Shown here one piece after another: positions 15,390-23,941 of a stretch of 32,105 nucleotides of DNA. The notes under the pieces are model-generated. The model was not told where the DNA came from and ran no database searches. It saw only the letters and a program-made list of their open reading frames with translations. This DNA comes from DAOMOD01 sp964526035 (GTDB lineage: Bacteria; Pseudomonadota; Gammaproteobacteria; Xanthomonadales; BPKI01). A program made the translations under genes and the position numbers. The stretch spans positions 1-32,105 of the forward strand of contig CAZGKE010000023.1 of the NCBI GenBank assembly GCA_964526035.1, read 5' to 3'. How positions within the stretch are numbered: the stretch's first letter is position 1; the number at the start of each line of letters is the position of its first letter.

Positions 15390-15863
15390 TCAGTGCTCGG
15401 CGTCGACGCTCTCGAACAGGTGGTTCTCCATCCAGGCGCAGGCGGCTTCCTGATCGGGCTGGTTGAACAGCACCATCAGCACTACCCACTTCAGGTCGTC
15501 AAGGTCGAAGTCCGCGGAATCCAGCGCCATCACGCGCTCCACCACCAGTTCGCGGCGGGCGGCATCGAGGATGCTGTTCTGTTCCAGGAACATCAGGAAG
15601 CCGCGGCTTTCGGCATCGAGCCAGCGGGTCTCCTCCTCGGCAAACACCCGCACCGGGCCGGCGGGACCAAAGGCAAGTTCGCCCGTCGGACGCTGTTCGG
15701 CCAGCTCGTCGAGCCAGTCAAAGGCCTTGTTGATCTCGGCGGGATTGAAGCCGGCCTCGAGGAGGCTGGTCTGGAGGGAGTCGCGGTCGCGCCCGCTTTC
15801 GGGGTCGTCGATGATGAAGTTTTCGAACAGGTAGAGCAGGACGTCGAGCACGTTTTCTTTCAT
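15390..15863 (-). CDS. smg: Smg family protein (DUF494)
   Basis: A 157-residue acidic cytoplasmic protein matching the Smg/DUF494 family in length and pattern. The opening MKENVLDVLLYLFENFI, the central LDELAEQ and RWLDAESRGFLMFLEQ segments and the closing WVVLMVLFNQPDQEAACAWME are characteristic. Its biochemical role is unknown; it is a long-conserved neighbour of dprA. Here it lies 36 bases after the dprA stop on the same strand, with topA next, which is the usual order in gammaproteobacteria. The ATG has no clear Shine-Dalgarno. Confidence 0.93.
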   Translation of the reverse strand: MKENVLDVLLYLFENFIIDDPESGRDRDSLQTSLLEAGFNPAEINKAFDWLDELAEQRPTGELAFGPAGPVRVFAEEETRWLDAESRGFLMFLEQNSILDAARRELVVERVMALDSADFDLDDLKWVVLMVLFNQPDQEAACAWMENHLFESVDAEH

Positions 15864-15899
15864 CAGCTAGAGGCTCGCATGCGGCAAAGGACCGCTGCT

Positions 15900-17039
15900 T
15901 CAGGCTGCGCGGACGTAGCGGCCACCTTCACCCGAAGCCACCCGTCCCTGCAATTCCAGCACCAGCAGCATGGAGGATACCGCCGCGACGGTCAAACCGC
16001 TGCGTTCGACCAGTTCATCCACCGTTGCCGGGTCGTGGCCGAGCGCGTCCATGAGGCGGCGATAGTCGGGGTCGTCATCTCCCTCCGCAGATGTGCCGGC
16101 AGCGATCTGGGGATGCGCTGCGTCGATCTCAAGGCGTGCGCGCAGCAGGTTGCCCAGATTCGCGGCCAGCGGTCCCAGCTCCTCGACGATCTCCTCGGCG
16201 GTTTCCACCAGCTTGGCGCCGTCGCGGATCAGGCGGTGGCAGCCGCGCGCCAGGGGATTGTGGATCGAGCCGGGCAGGGCGAACACCTCGCGGCCGGCTT
16301 CGCTGGCAAGGCGTGCGGTGATCAGCGACCCCGAGCGCAGGCTGGCTTCGATCACCAGCGTGCCCAGGCTCATGCCGGCGATGATGCGATTGCGGCGCGG
16401 GAAGTGGTCGGGGCGCGGCTCCACGCCAAGAGGGAATTCACTGACCACCGCACCGGAAGCCGCGATCTCGGCAGCCAGCGCGCGATGCTTGCGCGGATAG
16501 ACGATGTCGAGCCCGCTGCCGACCACGGCGATGGTCGGTTTGCCGGCGGCCAGCGCCGCGCGATGGGCTTCGGCGTCAACGCCGTCGGCCATGCCCGACG
16601 TGATCAGCAGCCCCGAGCGAGCCAGCGCCCCGGCAAAGGCCCGCGCATGGTCGCGGCCGGCCGCTGTGGGGTTGCGGCTGCCTATCACCGCGATCTGCGG
16701 GTGCCACAGAAGATCGACGTCGCCGGCGACGTACAGGGCGGCAGGAGGGTGCGGACATTGCGCCAGAAGGCTGGGAAAGTCCTCGCTGTCGCAGCGGACC
16801 AGGTGATGGCCGGGCTCGGCAAGCCACGCCAGGTCGGTTTCAATGCCGGCGCGATCCGGGCTGCGGATGAAGGCGCGCGCCTCAGCCGGCACGCCGGCCT
16901 CAGCCAGGCGGCGCTCCGGCGCCGCCACCGCCGACGGGGCGTCAGCAAAGGTTTCGATCAGCCCGCGCAGGCCGCGCGGCCCGAGTCCGGGCGCGCGCAG
17001 CAGGATTGACCAGGCTTCGAGCTCGCGCTCTTCGCCCAT
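15900..17039 (-). CDS. dprA: DNA processing protein DprA
   Basis: A 379-residue protein that binds incoming single-stranded DNA during natural transformation and loads RecA. An N-terminal helical domain (about 1-110) is followed by the Rossmann-like DprA fold beginning IAVIGSRNPTAAG (116-128), then SGMADGVDAEAH, GSGLDIVYPRKH, and the diagnostic EFPLG...FPRRNRIIAGMS segment. SLRSGSLITARLASEAGREVFALPG follows, then a short C-terminal winged-helix-like domain (DPATVDELVERSGLTVAAVSSMLLVLELQGRV). All family motifs are intact. The start lies 5 bases after the LysM gene stop, so the two are probably translationally coupled. Confidence 0.96.
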   Translation of the reverse strand: MGEERELEAWSILLRAPGLGPRGLRGLIETFADAPSAVAAPERRLAEAGVPAEARAFIRSPDRAGIETDLAWLAEPGHHLVRCDSEDFPSLLAQCPHPPAALYVAGDVDLLWHPQIAVIGSRNPTAAGRDHARAFAGALARSGLLITSGMADGVDAEAHRAALAAGKPTIAVVGSGLDIVYPRKHRALAAEIAASGAVVSEFPLGVEPRPDHFPRRNRIIAGMSLGTLVIEASLRSGSLITARLASEAGREVFALPGSIHNPLARGCHRLIRDGAKLVETAEEIVEELGPLAANLGNLLRARLEIDAAHPQIAAGTSAEGDDDPDYRRLMDALGHDPATVDELVERSGLTVAAVSSMLLVLELQGRVASGEGGRYVRAA

Positions 17040-17044
17040 CCTGG

Positions 17045-18226
17045 TCAGTAGGGAGCCCGCAGTTCGTCGTAGAGCTTGACCGGGCGGATGCCGTCCATCA
17101 CCAGACCGTAGCTGATGCGGTCATAGGTGCGGAAGATCATCACGTTGCCGGTGAAGTCGGGCGGCAGTTCGACCATGGCGCGTGACGGCTTGAACACCGT
17201 CCGCAGGTCATGGCGCGCGTAACGCACGTCGTCGCGAACGACTTCGCCGTCGGTGAAGGCGCTGTAGACCTGACCGTTGGCTACGCCGTCACGGGCGCCG
17301 CGGTTGATCGCGACGACCTGCTTCGGCCCCACGGCCGCCAGCGCCTCGGTGAAGCCAAACACACGCATGTTGGCCGGAATCCGCTCGGCGACATGCGGGT
17401 AGAAGGTGAAATCGAAGGGCGTCTCGTCAATCGGCAGCAGGATGTCGCCGGCGCGAACGCCGTCGCTTGCCGACATCAACAGCAGCGATGCGGGTTCGCC
17501 CGCCGTGGCCAGACGCGCCACGCCGATCTCCACCGCCTCGTAGCCAAGGATTTCCACGGTCTCGTGGTAGGGACGGTTCTTGAAGACCCAGTAGAGCCCG
17601 CTGCTGACGGTGACACGGTCGGTGCCGTCCCACTCGTTGCGTACGCGCTTGCGGTCGGCGGTATGCCAGGGGTAGTTCTCCGGGATCTCGCGATACACGG
17701 CGGTCGGCCGCACCACGGCGTACTCCTGGCCGGCCTGCGCCCCTTCCGGTACCTGCATGGCGTAGATCAGCTGGCCCTCGGCGGCGCGCAGCCGGTTCTC
17801 CTCCATGGCGATCACATAGGGCTGGTCGCGCCAGGATTCTTCGTCGAGGAGGCGGAAGCGCTTGAGGAAGGTCTCGATGTCCGACAGCGCCACCGGCTTG
17901 ATCGCCGAAGCCAGCGGCTCCGAGCGGATCTGCGGCGACAGCTTGCGCGTGCCGCGCACCAGGCGGGCCCGTCCGTCGGCGTCATAGACCAGACTGAGCA
18001 CGTCCCCGGGGTAGATCAGATGCGGGTTCTCGATCTGCGGATTGGCCTGCCAGATTTCCGGCCATAGCCACGGTCGATCAAGAAAGCGCCCGGCGATATC
18101 CCAGAGCGTGTCACCTTTTTGCACCACGTAGGTGTCGGGATGGCCATCGCGCAACTCGACCGCGCCGAGCGTCGCCAAGGCCCCGAAAATCGACCCCACG
18201 AAAACTGCAAGCAATTTTTTAAGCAT
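17045..18226 (-). CDS. LysM-domain exported protein of the dprA cluster
   Basis: A 393-residue envelope protein. It begins MLKKLLAVFVGSIFGALATLGAV, a signal peptide or N-terminal anchor, which fixes ATG 18226 although the frame is open further upstream (to 19066). A LysM peptidoglycan-binding domain follows at residues 32-80 (TYVVQKGDTLWDIAGRFL ... IWQANPQIENPHLIYPGDVLSLV). The remaining ~310 residues are a conserved beta-rich region of unknown function. The protein is the standard partner of dprA in gammaproteobacteria and heads this operon, divergent from def. An AGGGA Shine-Dalgarno lies about 10 bases upstream. A role at the cell wall is inferred from LysM only. Confidence 0.93.
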   Translation of the reverse strand: MLKKLLAVFVGSIFGALATLGAVELRDGHPDTYVVQKGDTLWDIAGRFLDRPWLWPEIWQANPQIENPHLIYPGDVLSLVYDADGRARLVRGTRKLSPQIRSEPLASAIKPVALSDIETFLKRFRLLDEESWRDQPYVIAMEENRLRAAEGQLIYAMQVPEGAQAGQEYAVVRPTAVYREIPENYPWHTADRKRVRNEWDGTDRVTVSSGLYWVFKNRPYHETVEILGYEAVEIGVARLATAGEPASLLLMSASDGVRAGDILLPIDETPFDFTFYPHVAERIPANMRVFGFTEALAAVGPKQVVAINRGARDGVANGQVYSAFTDGEVVRDDVRYARHDLRTVFKPSRAMVELPPDFTGNVMIFRTYDRISYGLVMDGIRPVKLYDELRAPY

Positions 18227-18340
18227 AGCCGGCAATTCCCTGATTCCCCACAAGTCCGGAGTGTATCCCAAAACGTCCTGACGATGAAATCGGTTCCCCA
18301 TATCCCCCGGGGCCCACCTGCAGATGGTTACAATATACGA
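18227..18340. other. Divergent promoter region lysM-dprA / def-fmt
   Basis: 114 bases separate the two housekeeping operons and must contain both promoters. The def side has a TACAAT box at 18329-18334. On the LysM side only weak candidates are visible, such as TACACT (minus strand, around 18260-18265), with a poor -35. Confidence 0.5.
18329..18334 (+). promoter_or_regulatory. def: Candidate -10 box directly before def
   Basis: TACAAT (five of six matches to the -10 consensus) is followed by six bases and then ATG 18341. Transcription would begin at about the A of the ATG. No Shine-Dalgarno and no good -35 are present. The geometry is the same as in front of the oxygenase gene at 7052. Confidence 0.45.
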
Positions 18341-18877
18341 ATGTCGAAACTCACCATCCTCGAATTCCCCGATCCACGCCTGCGCACCCGGGCGGCGCCG
18401 GTCAGCGTGTTCGACGCCGACCTCGGACGCCTGATCGACGACATGCTGGAAACCATGTACGCCGCCCCCGGCATCGGCCTGGCCGCCACCCAGGTCGACG
18501 TGCACCGTCGCCTGCTGGTGCTGGACGTTTCCGACGACCAGTCCGCGCCCATGGTTTTCGTCAACCCCGAGATCCTGACCAGCGAGGGCGCCCAGGTCTA
18601 TCAGGAGGGCTGCCTCTCGGTACCGGGGATCTTTGCCGACGTGACCCGCGCCGATCGCATCCGGGTGCGCGCCCAGGATCGCCAGGGCGAGACCTTCGAA
18701 ATGGATGCCGAGGGGCTGCTGGCGGTCTGCATCCAGCACGAAATGGATCATTTGGTCGGCAAGCTGTTCGTCGACTACCTGTCGTCGCTGAAGCGCGAGA
18801 TGGTGCGCCGGCGCCTGGAAAAGCAGCGTCGCCAGGCGGCGTCCGAGGCCGCGCTCACCCCCGATCACGTCCTTTGA
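18341..18877 (+). CDS. def: Peptide deformylase
   Basis: A 178-residue metallo-hydrolase that removes the formyl group from the N-terminal Met of nascent proteins. All three signature motifs are intact: GIGLAATQ (44-51), EGCLS (89-93, with metal ligand C91) and QHEMDH (132-137, with ligands H133/H137 and catalytic E134). A basic helical tail (LKREMVRRRLEKQRRQ) probably contacts the ribosome, as the C-terminal helix of E. coli Def does. It is followed 10 bases later by fmt, which adds the same formyl group to initiator tRNA: the usual def-fmt pair. ATG 18341 fits the family N-terminus; upstream in-frame codons add nothing family-like. Confidence 0.97.
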   Translation: MSKLTILEFPDPRLRTRAAPVSVFDADLGRLIDDMLETMYAAPGIGLAATQVDVHRRLLVLDVSDDQSAPMVFVNPEILTSEGAQVYQEGCLSVPGIFADVTRADRIRVRAQDRQGETFEMDAEGLLAVCIQHEMDHLVGKLFVDYLSSLKREMVRRRLEKQRRQAASEAALTPDHVL

Positions 18878-18887
18878 GCGGCAGGCG

Positions 18888-19817
18888 GTGAAGCCGCTGC
18901 GCCTGGTTTTCGCCGGCACCCCGGATTTCGCCGTTCCCTGCCTGCGTGCGCTGCTCGATGGGCCGGACCAGTTGCTGGCCGTGTACACCCAGCCCGACCG
19001 ACCCGCTGGTCGTGGCCGCGCGCTCGCAGCAAGTCCGGTCAAGCAGCTGGCCGTGGACGCCGCCATCGAAGTGCGACAGCCGGCGAGCCTGCGCGAAGCG
19101 GGCGCGCGGGATGCGCTGGCGGCCCTGACGCCGGACCTGATGATCGTGGTCGCCTACGGGCTGATCCTGCCGCGCAGCACGCTCGCCATTCCCGTCCACG
19201 GTTGCTGGAACCTGCATGCCTCGCTGCTGCCGCGCTGGCGCGGCGCGGCACCGATCCAGCGTGCGATCGAGGCCGGCGACCGGGAAACCGGGGTGTGTCT
19301 GATGCAGATGGAAGCGGGACTCGACACCGGGCCGGTGCTGTCCCGGCGAGTCACGCCGATCGCCGCCACGGAGACTGCGGGCAGCCTGCACGATCGCCTG
19401 GCGGCAATGGCTGCCGATCTGTTGCGTGAAGGGCTGGACGCCCTGCGCCGGAATGACCTGCCTGTGGCCCTTGCGCAGCCACCCACGGGGGTCACCTATG
19501 CCCACAAGCTGGAGAAATCCGAAGCCGCTCTGAACACAGCGCTTTCAGCCACTGTGCTGGCGGCTCGCGTGCGCGCTTTCCAGCCGTGGCCGGTGGCCAC
19601 CGTCGATCTCGCCGGCGAGACGGTCCGCGTCTATCAGGCCGAGGCGCTGGCCACGGTCGTCGACGCCGCACCTGGCAGCGTAGTGGCTGCTTCCCGCCAA
19701 GGCATTGACGTGGCCTGCGGCGATGGTGTCCTGCGCATCCTGAGGCTGCAGCGCGCCGGCGGCCGGCCGCTGGCGGCCGCGGACTACCTCAACGCCCGTC
19801 CGGACCTGCGCCGATGA
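18888..19817 (+). CDS. fmt: Methionyl-tRNA formyltransferase
   Basis: A 309-residue enzyme that formylates Met-tRNAfMet using 10-formyl-tetrahydrofolate. The N-terminal transferase domain has FAGTPDFAVP (8-17) and the active-site segment NLHASLLPRWRGAAPI with N108 and H110; D146 lies in MEAGLDTGPVL. These correspond to E. coli N106, H108 and D144. The C-terminal OB-like domain starts near residue 205 (FQPWPVATVDL). The start is GTG 18888. The ATGA junction with rsmB (ATG 19814 inside the fmt stop) indicates translational coupling. Confidence 0.97.
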   Translation: MKPLRLVFAGTPDFAVPCLRALLDGPDQLLAVYTQPDRPAGRGRALAASPVKQLAVDAAIEVRQPASLREAGARDALAALTPDLMIVVAYGLILPRSTLAIPVHGCWNLHASLLPRWRGAAPIQRAIEAGDRETGVCLMQMEAGLDTGPVLSRRVTPIAATETAGSLHDRLAAMAADLLREGLDALRRNDLPVALAQPPTGVTYAHKLEKSEAALNTALSATVLAARVRAFQPWPVATVDLAGETVRVYQAEALATVVDAAPGSVVAASRQGIDVACGDGVLRILRLQRAGGRPLAAADYLNARPDLRR

Positions 19818-21154
19818 GCGCGCCCGGCGCCTCGTTGCGCGCACAGGCCGCGCTGGTCCTCCATGAAGTCCATGGCGGTCGTTCGCTGCGCGAGGCGCTG
19901 GCCCCGCGGCGCGCAGGCCTCGCCGATCCTCGCGATCGTGCCCTGCTCACCGCCATGGTGATGGCAGCCCTCCGCCACGCCTTCCGCTACCGGGCCCTGC
20001 GTCGCCAGCTGCTGTCACGTCCGCTGCCGCGCAGGCAGGCGGTCATTGAAGCGTTGATCGACACCGGCTTCGCGCAGATCGATGCCCTGAAACTTGCGCC
20101 CCACGCGGCGGTAGCAGCCACCGTGGAGGCCGCGCGCGAGCTCGATCTTCCTCGCCTGGCGGGGTTGGTCAACGCCGTATTGCGCCGCTATCAGCGCGAG
20201 CAAGAGGCGCTCGATGCGGCGGTGGGAGGCAACGCGGAGGTTGTCAGCGAACACCCGGAATGGCTGCGCCAGCGCCTCGCGGTCGACTGGCCCGAAATGG
20301 CCGAAGACATCATGGCGGCCAATCTGCAGCCGCCGCCGCTGTGGCTGCGGGTCAACACCCTGCGCGGCTCCCGCGAAGCCTACGCGGCTCGGCTTGCGGC
20401 CGCCGGCATGGCGCCCACTTCATGTCCCGGCCTGGAGCAGGCGCTCAAGCTTCCGTCCGGCGTCGATCCGGCGACCTTGCCCGGCTTCGCCACAGGCGAC
20501 GTCTCGGTCCAGGACGGCGCTGCTCAGTGGGCGGCGGCGGTGCTGGACGCGCAGCCGGGTGACCGCGTGCTCGACGCCTGCGCGGCGCCCGGCGGCAAGG
20601 CGGCGCATGTGCTGGAGCGCGCCGCCGGAGGGGTCGAACTGCTTGCCGTCGACAGCGACCCGCTGCGGCTTGCGCGCGTTCGCGAAACCCTGCAGCGACT
20701 CGGCCTGTCGGCACAGATGCGCGTGGCCGATGCCGGCGAGCCCGTTTCCTGGTGGGATCGCCGCCCGTTCGAACGCATCCTGCTCGATGCGCCGTGCTCC
20801 GGCAGCGGCGTGATCCGTCGTCACCCCGACATTCGTCTGCATCGTCGCGCCACCGATCTCCCTGCCCTGGTGGCGGCGCAGGCGCGACTGCTGGAGGCAC
20901 TGTGGCCTATGCTCAGGCCGGGCGGACGACTAGTCTATGTGACCTGCTCCGTCCTGCGGGACGAAAATGACCGCCAGATCGACGCCTTCCTCGCGCGCCA
21001 CAGCGATGCCCACGCCGCCGACCCGTTGCCCGCCGACAGCGGGCGGCCTCTCGGCGCCGGCCGCCAGATCCTGCCGGGCGAACAGGACATGGACGGATTC
21101 TTTCTTGCCGCTCTCGACAAGCGCCCTGCTGCTCCTTCTGGCGGCGTGCACTGA
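19814..21154 (+). CDS. rsmB: 16S rRNA m5C967 methyltransferase
   Basis: A 446-residue SAM-dependent RNA methyltransferase for C967 of 16S rRNA. The N-terminal NusB-like helical domain covers about 5-135 (RAQAALVLHEVHGGRSLREAL). The catalytic domain shows the SAM motif DACAAPGGK (254-262), motif IV DAPCSGSG with C328, and motif VI VTCS with the nucleophile C378. The C-terminal QILPGEQDMDGFFLAAL is the standard RsmB ending. The start overlaps the fmt stop by 4 bases, and its 3' end overlaps the proposed start of the DUF4390 gene by 50 bases. Confidence 0.96.
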   Translation: MSAPGASLRAQAALVLHEVHGGRSLREALAPRRAGLADPRDRALLTAMVMAALRHAFRYRALRRQLLSRPLPRRQAVIEALIDTGFAQIDALKLAPHAAVAATVEAARELDLPRLAGLVNAVLRRYQREQEALDAAVGGNAEVVSEHPEWLRQRLAVDWPEMAEDIMAANLQPPPLWLRVNTLRGSREAYAARLAAAGMAPTSCPGLEQALKLPSGVDPATLPGFATGDVSVQDGAAQWAAAVLDAQPGDRVLDACAAPGGKAAHVLERAAGGVELLAVDSDPLRLARVRETLQRLGLSAQMRVADAGEPVSWWDRRPFERILLDAPCSGSGVIRRHPDIRLHRRATDLPALVAAQARLLEALWPMLRPGGRLVYVTCSVLRDENDRQIDAFLARHSDAHAADPLPADSGRPLGAGRQILPGEQDMDGFFLAALDKRPAAPSGGVH

Positions 21155-21620
21155 GGTCACGCAAGAGCAACTCGCACTGGCGGAAGTGCGACGCATCGAC
21201 CTGATCGGCACTGCCGACGCACCGCATCTGTCCGCGCAGCTGCGCCTGGGCCTGAGTCCGACCATGCGCGAGGCGCTGGCGCGAGGCGTTCCCCTGGTGT
21301 TCGAGGTGGAGGCGCGCACCGACGACTGGGGCGGTCGCCTGCTCGTCACTCGTCGCTATGAAGCGCAGTACCTGCCGCTGTCGCGGCGCTACCGACTGCG
21401 CGAAGGCGGATCGGGCGAGCGCATATTCGCGCGCCGTGCCGCGCTGATTGCCGCGCTTGAACAGATCGACCTGCCGCTGCCGCGCAGCGCCACACAGATG
21501 TACCGGGTGCGATTCAACCTGGTGATCGATGCCCTGCCGGCGCCGCTGCGCCTGCCGGCCCGCTTCGATCCGGCTTGGCGACTGCAGATCGAGGCACGAT
21601 GGCCACCGCGCGCGGCGTGA
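21105..21620 (+). CDS. DUF4390 family protein, probable lipoprotein, TTG start
   Basis: A 171-residue exported protein of the DUF4390 type, always found just before NtrY-like kinases in this group. The conserved part includes VPLVFEVEAR, a Trp/Arg segment, RRYEAQYLPLSRRYRL and RFNLVIDALPAPLRLP. The frame is open from ATG 20967, but the first ~46 codons lie inside rsmB and look non-coding. TTG 21105 instead gives MPLSTSALLLLLAAC, a compact hydrophobic signal with lipobox L-A-A-C15. The weak point is the lack of positive charge before the hydrophobic core. The function is unknown; position suggests it modulates NtrY from the periplasmic side. The stop overlaps the ntrY start by one base. Confidence 0.82.
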   Translation: MPLSTSALLLLLAACTEVTQEQLALAEVRRIDLIGTADAPHLSAQLRLGLSPTMREALARGVPLVFEVEARTDDWGGRLLVTRRYEAQYLPLSRRYRLREGGSGERIFARRAALIAALEQIDLPLPRSATQMYRVRFNLVIDALPAPLRLPARFDPAWRLQIEARWPPRAA

Positions 21621-23755
21621 TGCAGCGTCTTCTTGCGCTGCTGCCGGCGCTGGCGCTGCTGGTCCTGCTTGGCTCGGCGCTGTATCTCGCCGGCGATGCC
21701 GCGGAAGGCGCAGTGCGTCTCGATCAGGTCTACACCCAGGTGTTCGCCGCTTCAGCGCTGGCGCTGGGCCTGCTGCTGGTGGTGATCCTGCTGCGCCTGC
21801 TCAAGTTGGTGCGCCAGGTGCGCCGCGGCGTGCCTGGCGCACGACTCACCCGTCGCCTGCTGCTGATGCTGGTGCTGCTGGTGGTGCCGCCGCTGGCGGT
21901 CACCTACGGGTTCGCGCTGCGCTTCCTGCACGCCAGCGTCGACGGCTGGTTCAATGTCAGCATCGAGGAGGCGCTCGACGATGGTCTGGGCCTGGGCCGC
22001 CTGTACCTTGATGATCGATTGCGCGACGCCGAGCAGCGCCTGTTGCCCGTGGTGGAGCAACTCGCCGATGAGCCGGCGGCAGCCTGGCAATCGACGCTCA
22101 ATGTCGCCGCCGACCAGACGCCCGGCGCGCAGTGGCTGGTGTTTGCCGATGACGGCAGCGTGCCGGCACTGGCGTCGGCCGATGCCAGCCTGTTCCTGCC
22201 TGCGCTTCCGGACGAGTCGGTGCGTCTGACCCTGCGCGGACGCGCCGGCTATGCGGCCGCCGAACCGATTGGCGATCGCCTGATGCTGCGCGTGGTCCGC
22301 GGCTTCGCCATGGCCGGGGGTGGGCAGCGCTATGCGCAGCTTCTGGCGCCACTACCGGCACGCACCGAACCGATGCTCAGGCGTCTCGAGGGCGCGGTCC
22401 ACGAATACGGCCGCCTGGCATTCCTGCGCGACTCGCTGAAGCTCACCTTCACGCTGATTCTGTCGTTCGTGCTGCTGCTGTCGCTGTTCCTGGCGGTGCT
22501 CGCGGCGTTCGGCGTGGCGCGCCGCATGGTGGCGCCGATCGGTCGCCTGGCGAAGGCCACCGAGCACGTGGCGTCGGGCGACTATGGCGCTCCGCTGCCG
22601 GTGAGCGGCAGCGACGAGCTGGCGTTCCTTGCGCGGTCCTTCAACCGCATGACCGAAGAGCTGCAGGCGGCTTCGCTGCGCGTGCGCAACAGCCAGGCGC
22701 AGACCGAGGCGCAGCGTCTGTACCTCACCACGCTGCTGCAGAGCCTCTCCTCGGGCGTCCTTGGCCTGGATGCCGACGGCAGCCTGCGCACCATCAACCG
22801 CGCTGCCAGCGAAGTGCTTGGCACGGATCTCGGTCCCTGGCTGAATCAGCCGGTGGCAGAGCTTGGCAAGGCCCTGCCGCAGCTCGAGCCGCTGGCGCGC
22901 ATGCTCGACCGCAGACGTATCGAGGGTGCGCGCGAATGGCGTCAGGAGGTGCTTCTCGATCGCGGCGGTGAACGTCAGGTGCTGATGGTGCGCGGCGCCA
23001 TCCTGCCCGGCGAGGATGAAGGTCTGGTCGCGGTGTTCGATGACCTGACGATGCTCAACCGCGCCCAGCGCGAAGCCGCCTGGGCGGAAGTGGCGCGTCG
23101 TCTGGCCCACGAAGTGAAGAATCCGCTGACCCCGATCCAGCTCGCGGCTGATCGCTTGCGGCGACGCTTTCTCGGCCGTCTCGAGGCCGATGACGCAGCT
23201 TTGCTGGATCGTTCCACGCGGACCATCGTCGCCCAGGTGGATGCGCTCAAGTCGATGGTCAACGCCTTCTCCGACTACGCCCGCCCACCGCCGCTGAAAC
23301 TCGAGCCTCTGGATCTCAACGCCCTGGTCGACGAAGTACTGGATCTGTACGACAACGACGACCGGGTCAGGATCGGCCGGCAGCTGCAGGCGAGGCTGCC
23401 GGCGCTGCGCGGCGACCCGGTGCGGCTGCGCCAGGTGCTGCACAACCTTCTGAAGAATGCGATCGAAGCGTGCCAGGAGCAGACTCTGGCCCAGATCGAA
23501 GTCACCACGGCCGAGGTCGAGCTGCGCGGTCGCACATGGGTAGAGCTCGGCATCGCCGACAGCGGCCCGGGTCTGCCCGAGGGCTTCGGCGTGGAATGGT
23601 TCGAGCCCTATCGCTCCAGCAAGGCGCGCGGCACCGGACTCGGCCTCGCGGTGGTCAAGAAGATTGCCGAAGAGCACGGTGGACAGATCGAGGCCCATTC
23701 GCGCACAGCAGGCGGCGCGCGTTTTGTGCTGCGCCTGCCGCTGGGGATCCTCTGA
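21620..23755 (+). CDS. ntrY: NtrY-type membrane sensor histidine kinase
   Basis: A 711-residue inner-membrane histidine kinase, the sensor half of an NtrY/NtrX pair. There are three N-terminal hydrophobic helices (about 3-22, 40-60, 75-95), an extracytoplasmic region up to ~265, and another helix around 275-300 (FTLILSFVLLLSLFLAVLAA). HAMP (RRMVAPIGRLAKATEHVASGDY), a PAS-like domain (LQSLSSGVLGLDADGSLRTIN), the dimerisation/phosphoacceptor helix HEVKNPLTPIQLAADRL with H497, and an ATPase domain follow, with N613 (NLLKNAIEA), G1 DSGPGLP and G2 GTGLGLAVV. All catalytic boxes are intact. ATG 21620 overlaps the DUF4390 stop; ATG 21599 is an alternative. The usual partner ntrX is not next but 2.85 kb downstream, after two c-di-GMP genes. 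Confidence 0.93.
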   Translation: MQRLLALLPALALLVLLGSALYLAGDAAEGAVRLDQVYTQVFAASALALGLLLVVILLRLLKLVRQVRRGVPGARLTRRLLLMLVLLVVPPLAVTYGFALRFLHASVDGWFNVSIEEALDDGLGLGRLYLDDRLRDAEQRLLPVVEQLADEPAAAWQSTLNVAADQTPGAQWLVFADDGSVPALASADASLFLPALPDESVRLTLRGRAGYAAAEPIGDRLMLRVVRGFAMAGGGQRYAQLLAPLPARTEPMLRRLEGAVHEYGRLAFLRDSLKLTFTLILSFVLLLSLFLAVLAAFGVARRMVAPIGRLAKATEHVASGDYGAPLPVSGSDELAFLARSFNRMTEELQAASLRVRNSQAQTEAQRLYLTTLLQSLSSGVLGLDADGSLRTINRAASEVLGTDLGPWLNQPVAELGKALPQLEPLARMLDRRRIEGAREWRQEVLLDRGGERQVLMVRGAILPGEDEGLVAVFDDLTMLNRAQREAAWAEVARRLAHEVKNPLTPIQLAADRLRRRFLGRLEADDAALLDRSTRTIVAQVDALKSMVNAFSDYARPPPLKLEPLDLNALVDEVLDLYDNDDRVRIGRQLQARLPALRGDPVRLRQVLHNLLKNAIEACQEQTLAQIEVTTAEVELRGRTWVELGIADSGPGLPEGFGVEWFEPYRSSKARGTGLGLAVVKKIAEEHGGQIEAHSRTAGGARFVLRLPLGIL

Positions 23756-23807
23756 ACCGGTCCTCACGCGACGCATCGGCGCCCTGGACTGCCCGGCAGC
23801 GCCCGTC

Positions 23808-23816
23808 TGGTATAAC
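23808..23816 (+). promoter_or_regulatory. Candidate extended -10 promoter for the HD-GYP gene
   Basis: TGGTATAAC: TATAAC matches the -10 consensus at five of six positions and has the upstream TG of an extended -10, which lessens the need for a -35. None is visible at 17 bases. It suggests that the c-di-GMP genes, and perhaps ntrX, can be transcribed apart from ntrY. Confidence 0.5.
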
Positions 23817-23930
23817 GTGTCGGCACAGCATTGAGTGCAGCCGGCGTAGTGTCCCCCCGCCTGATTCCGCGATCCGGGGTCGGGGTCCCGGGGCGGTGAC
23901 CGGCGCTTTCCGCGAGGGGCCGCCGAGACA

Positions 23931-23936
23931 GAGGAG
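23931..23936 (+). promoter_or_regulatory. Ribosome binding site deciding a TTG start
   Basis: GAGGAG ends 5 bases before TTG 23942. This strong Shine-Dalgarno supports TTG as the start; the next Met codon (residue 17) has none and would cut the conserved N-terminus. Confidence 0.75.
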
Positions 23937-23941
23937 CGCCA

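Larger units (their letters stand above)
23756..23941 (+). other. Intergenic region ntrY to HD-GYP, with long GC-rich leader
   Basis: 186 bases. The TATAAC box at 23811 would give a leader of about 120 bases before TTG 23942. The leader holds complementary C-rich and G-rich runs (CCCCCC near 23854 and GGGG runs from 23876 on) that could pair. I do not recognise a known riboswitch, and specifically no GEMM c-di-GMP aptamer. Confidence 0.5.

Noticed and set aside
20967..21104. Upstream ATG start for the DUF4390 protein
   Set aside because: It would lie deep in rsmB, give a 46-residue Pro/Arg/Ser-rich lead before the signal and has no family resemblance.
23817..23941. c-di-GMP riboswitch before the HD-GYP gene
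   Set aside because: I looked for the GEMM-type conserved segments and do not see them; only non-specific GC pairing remains.
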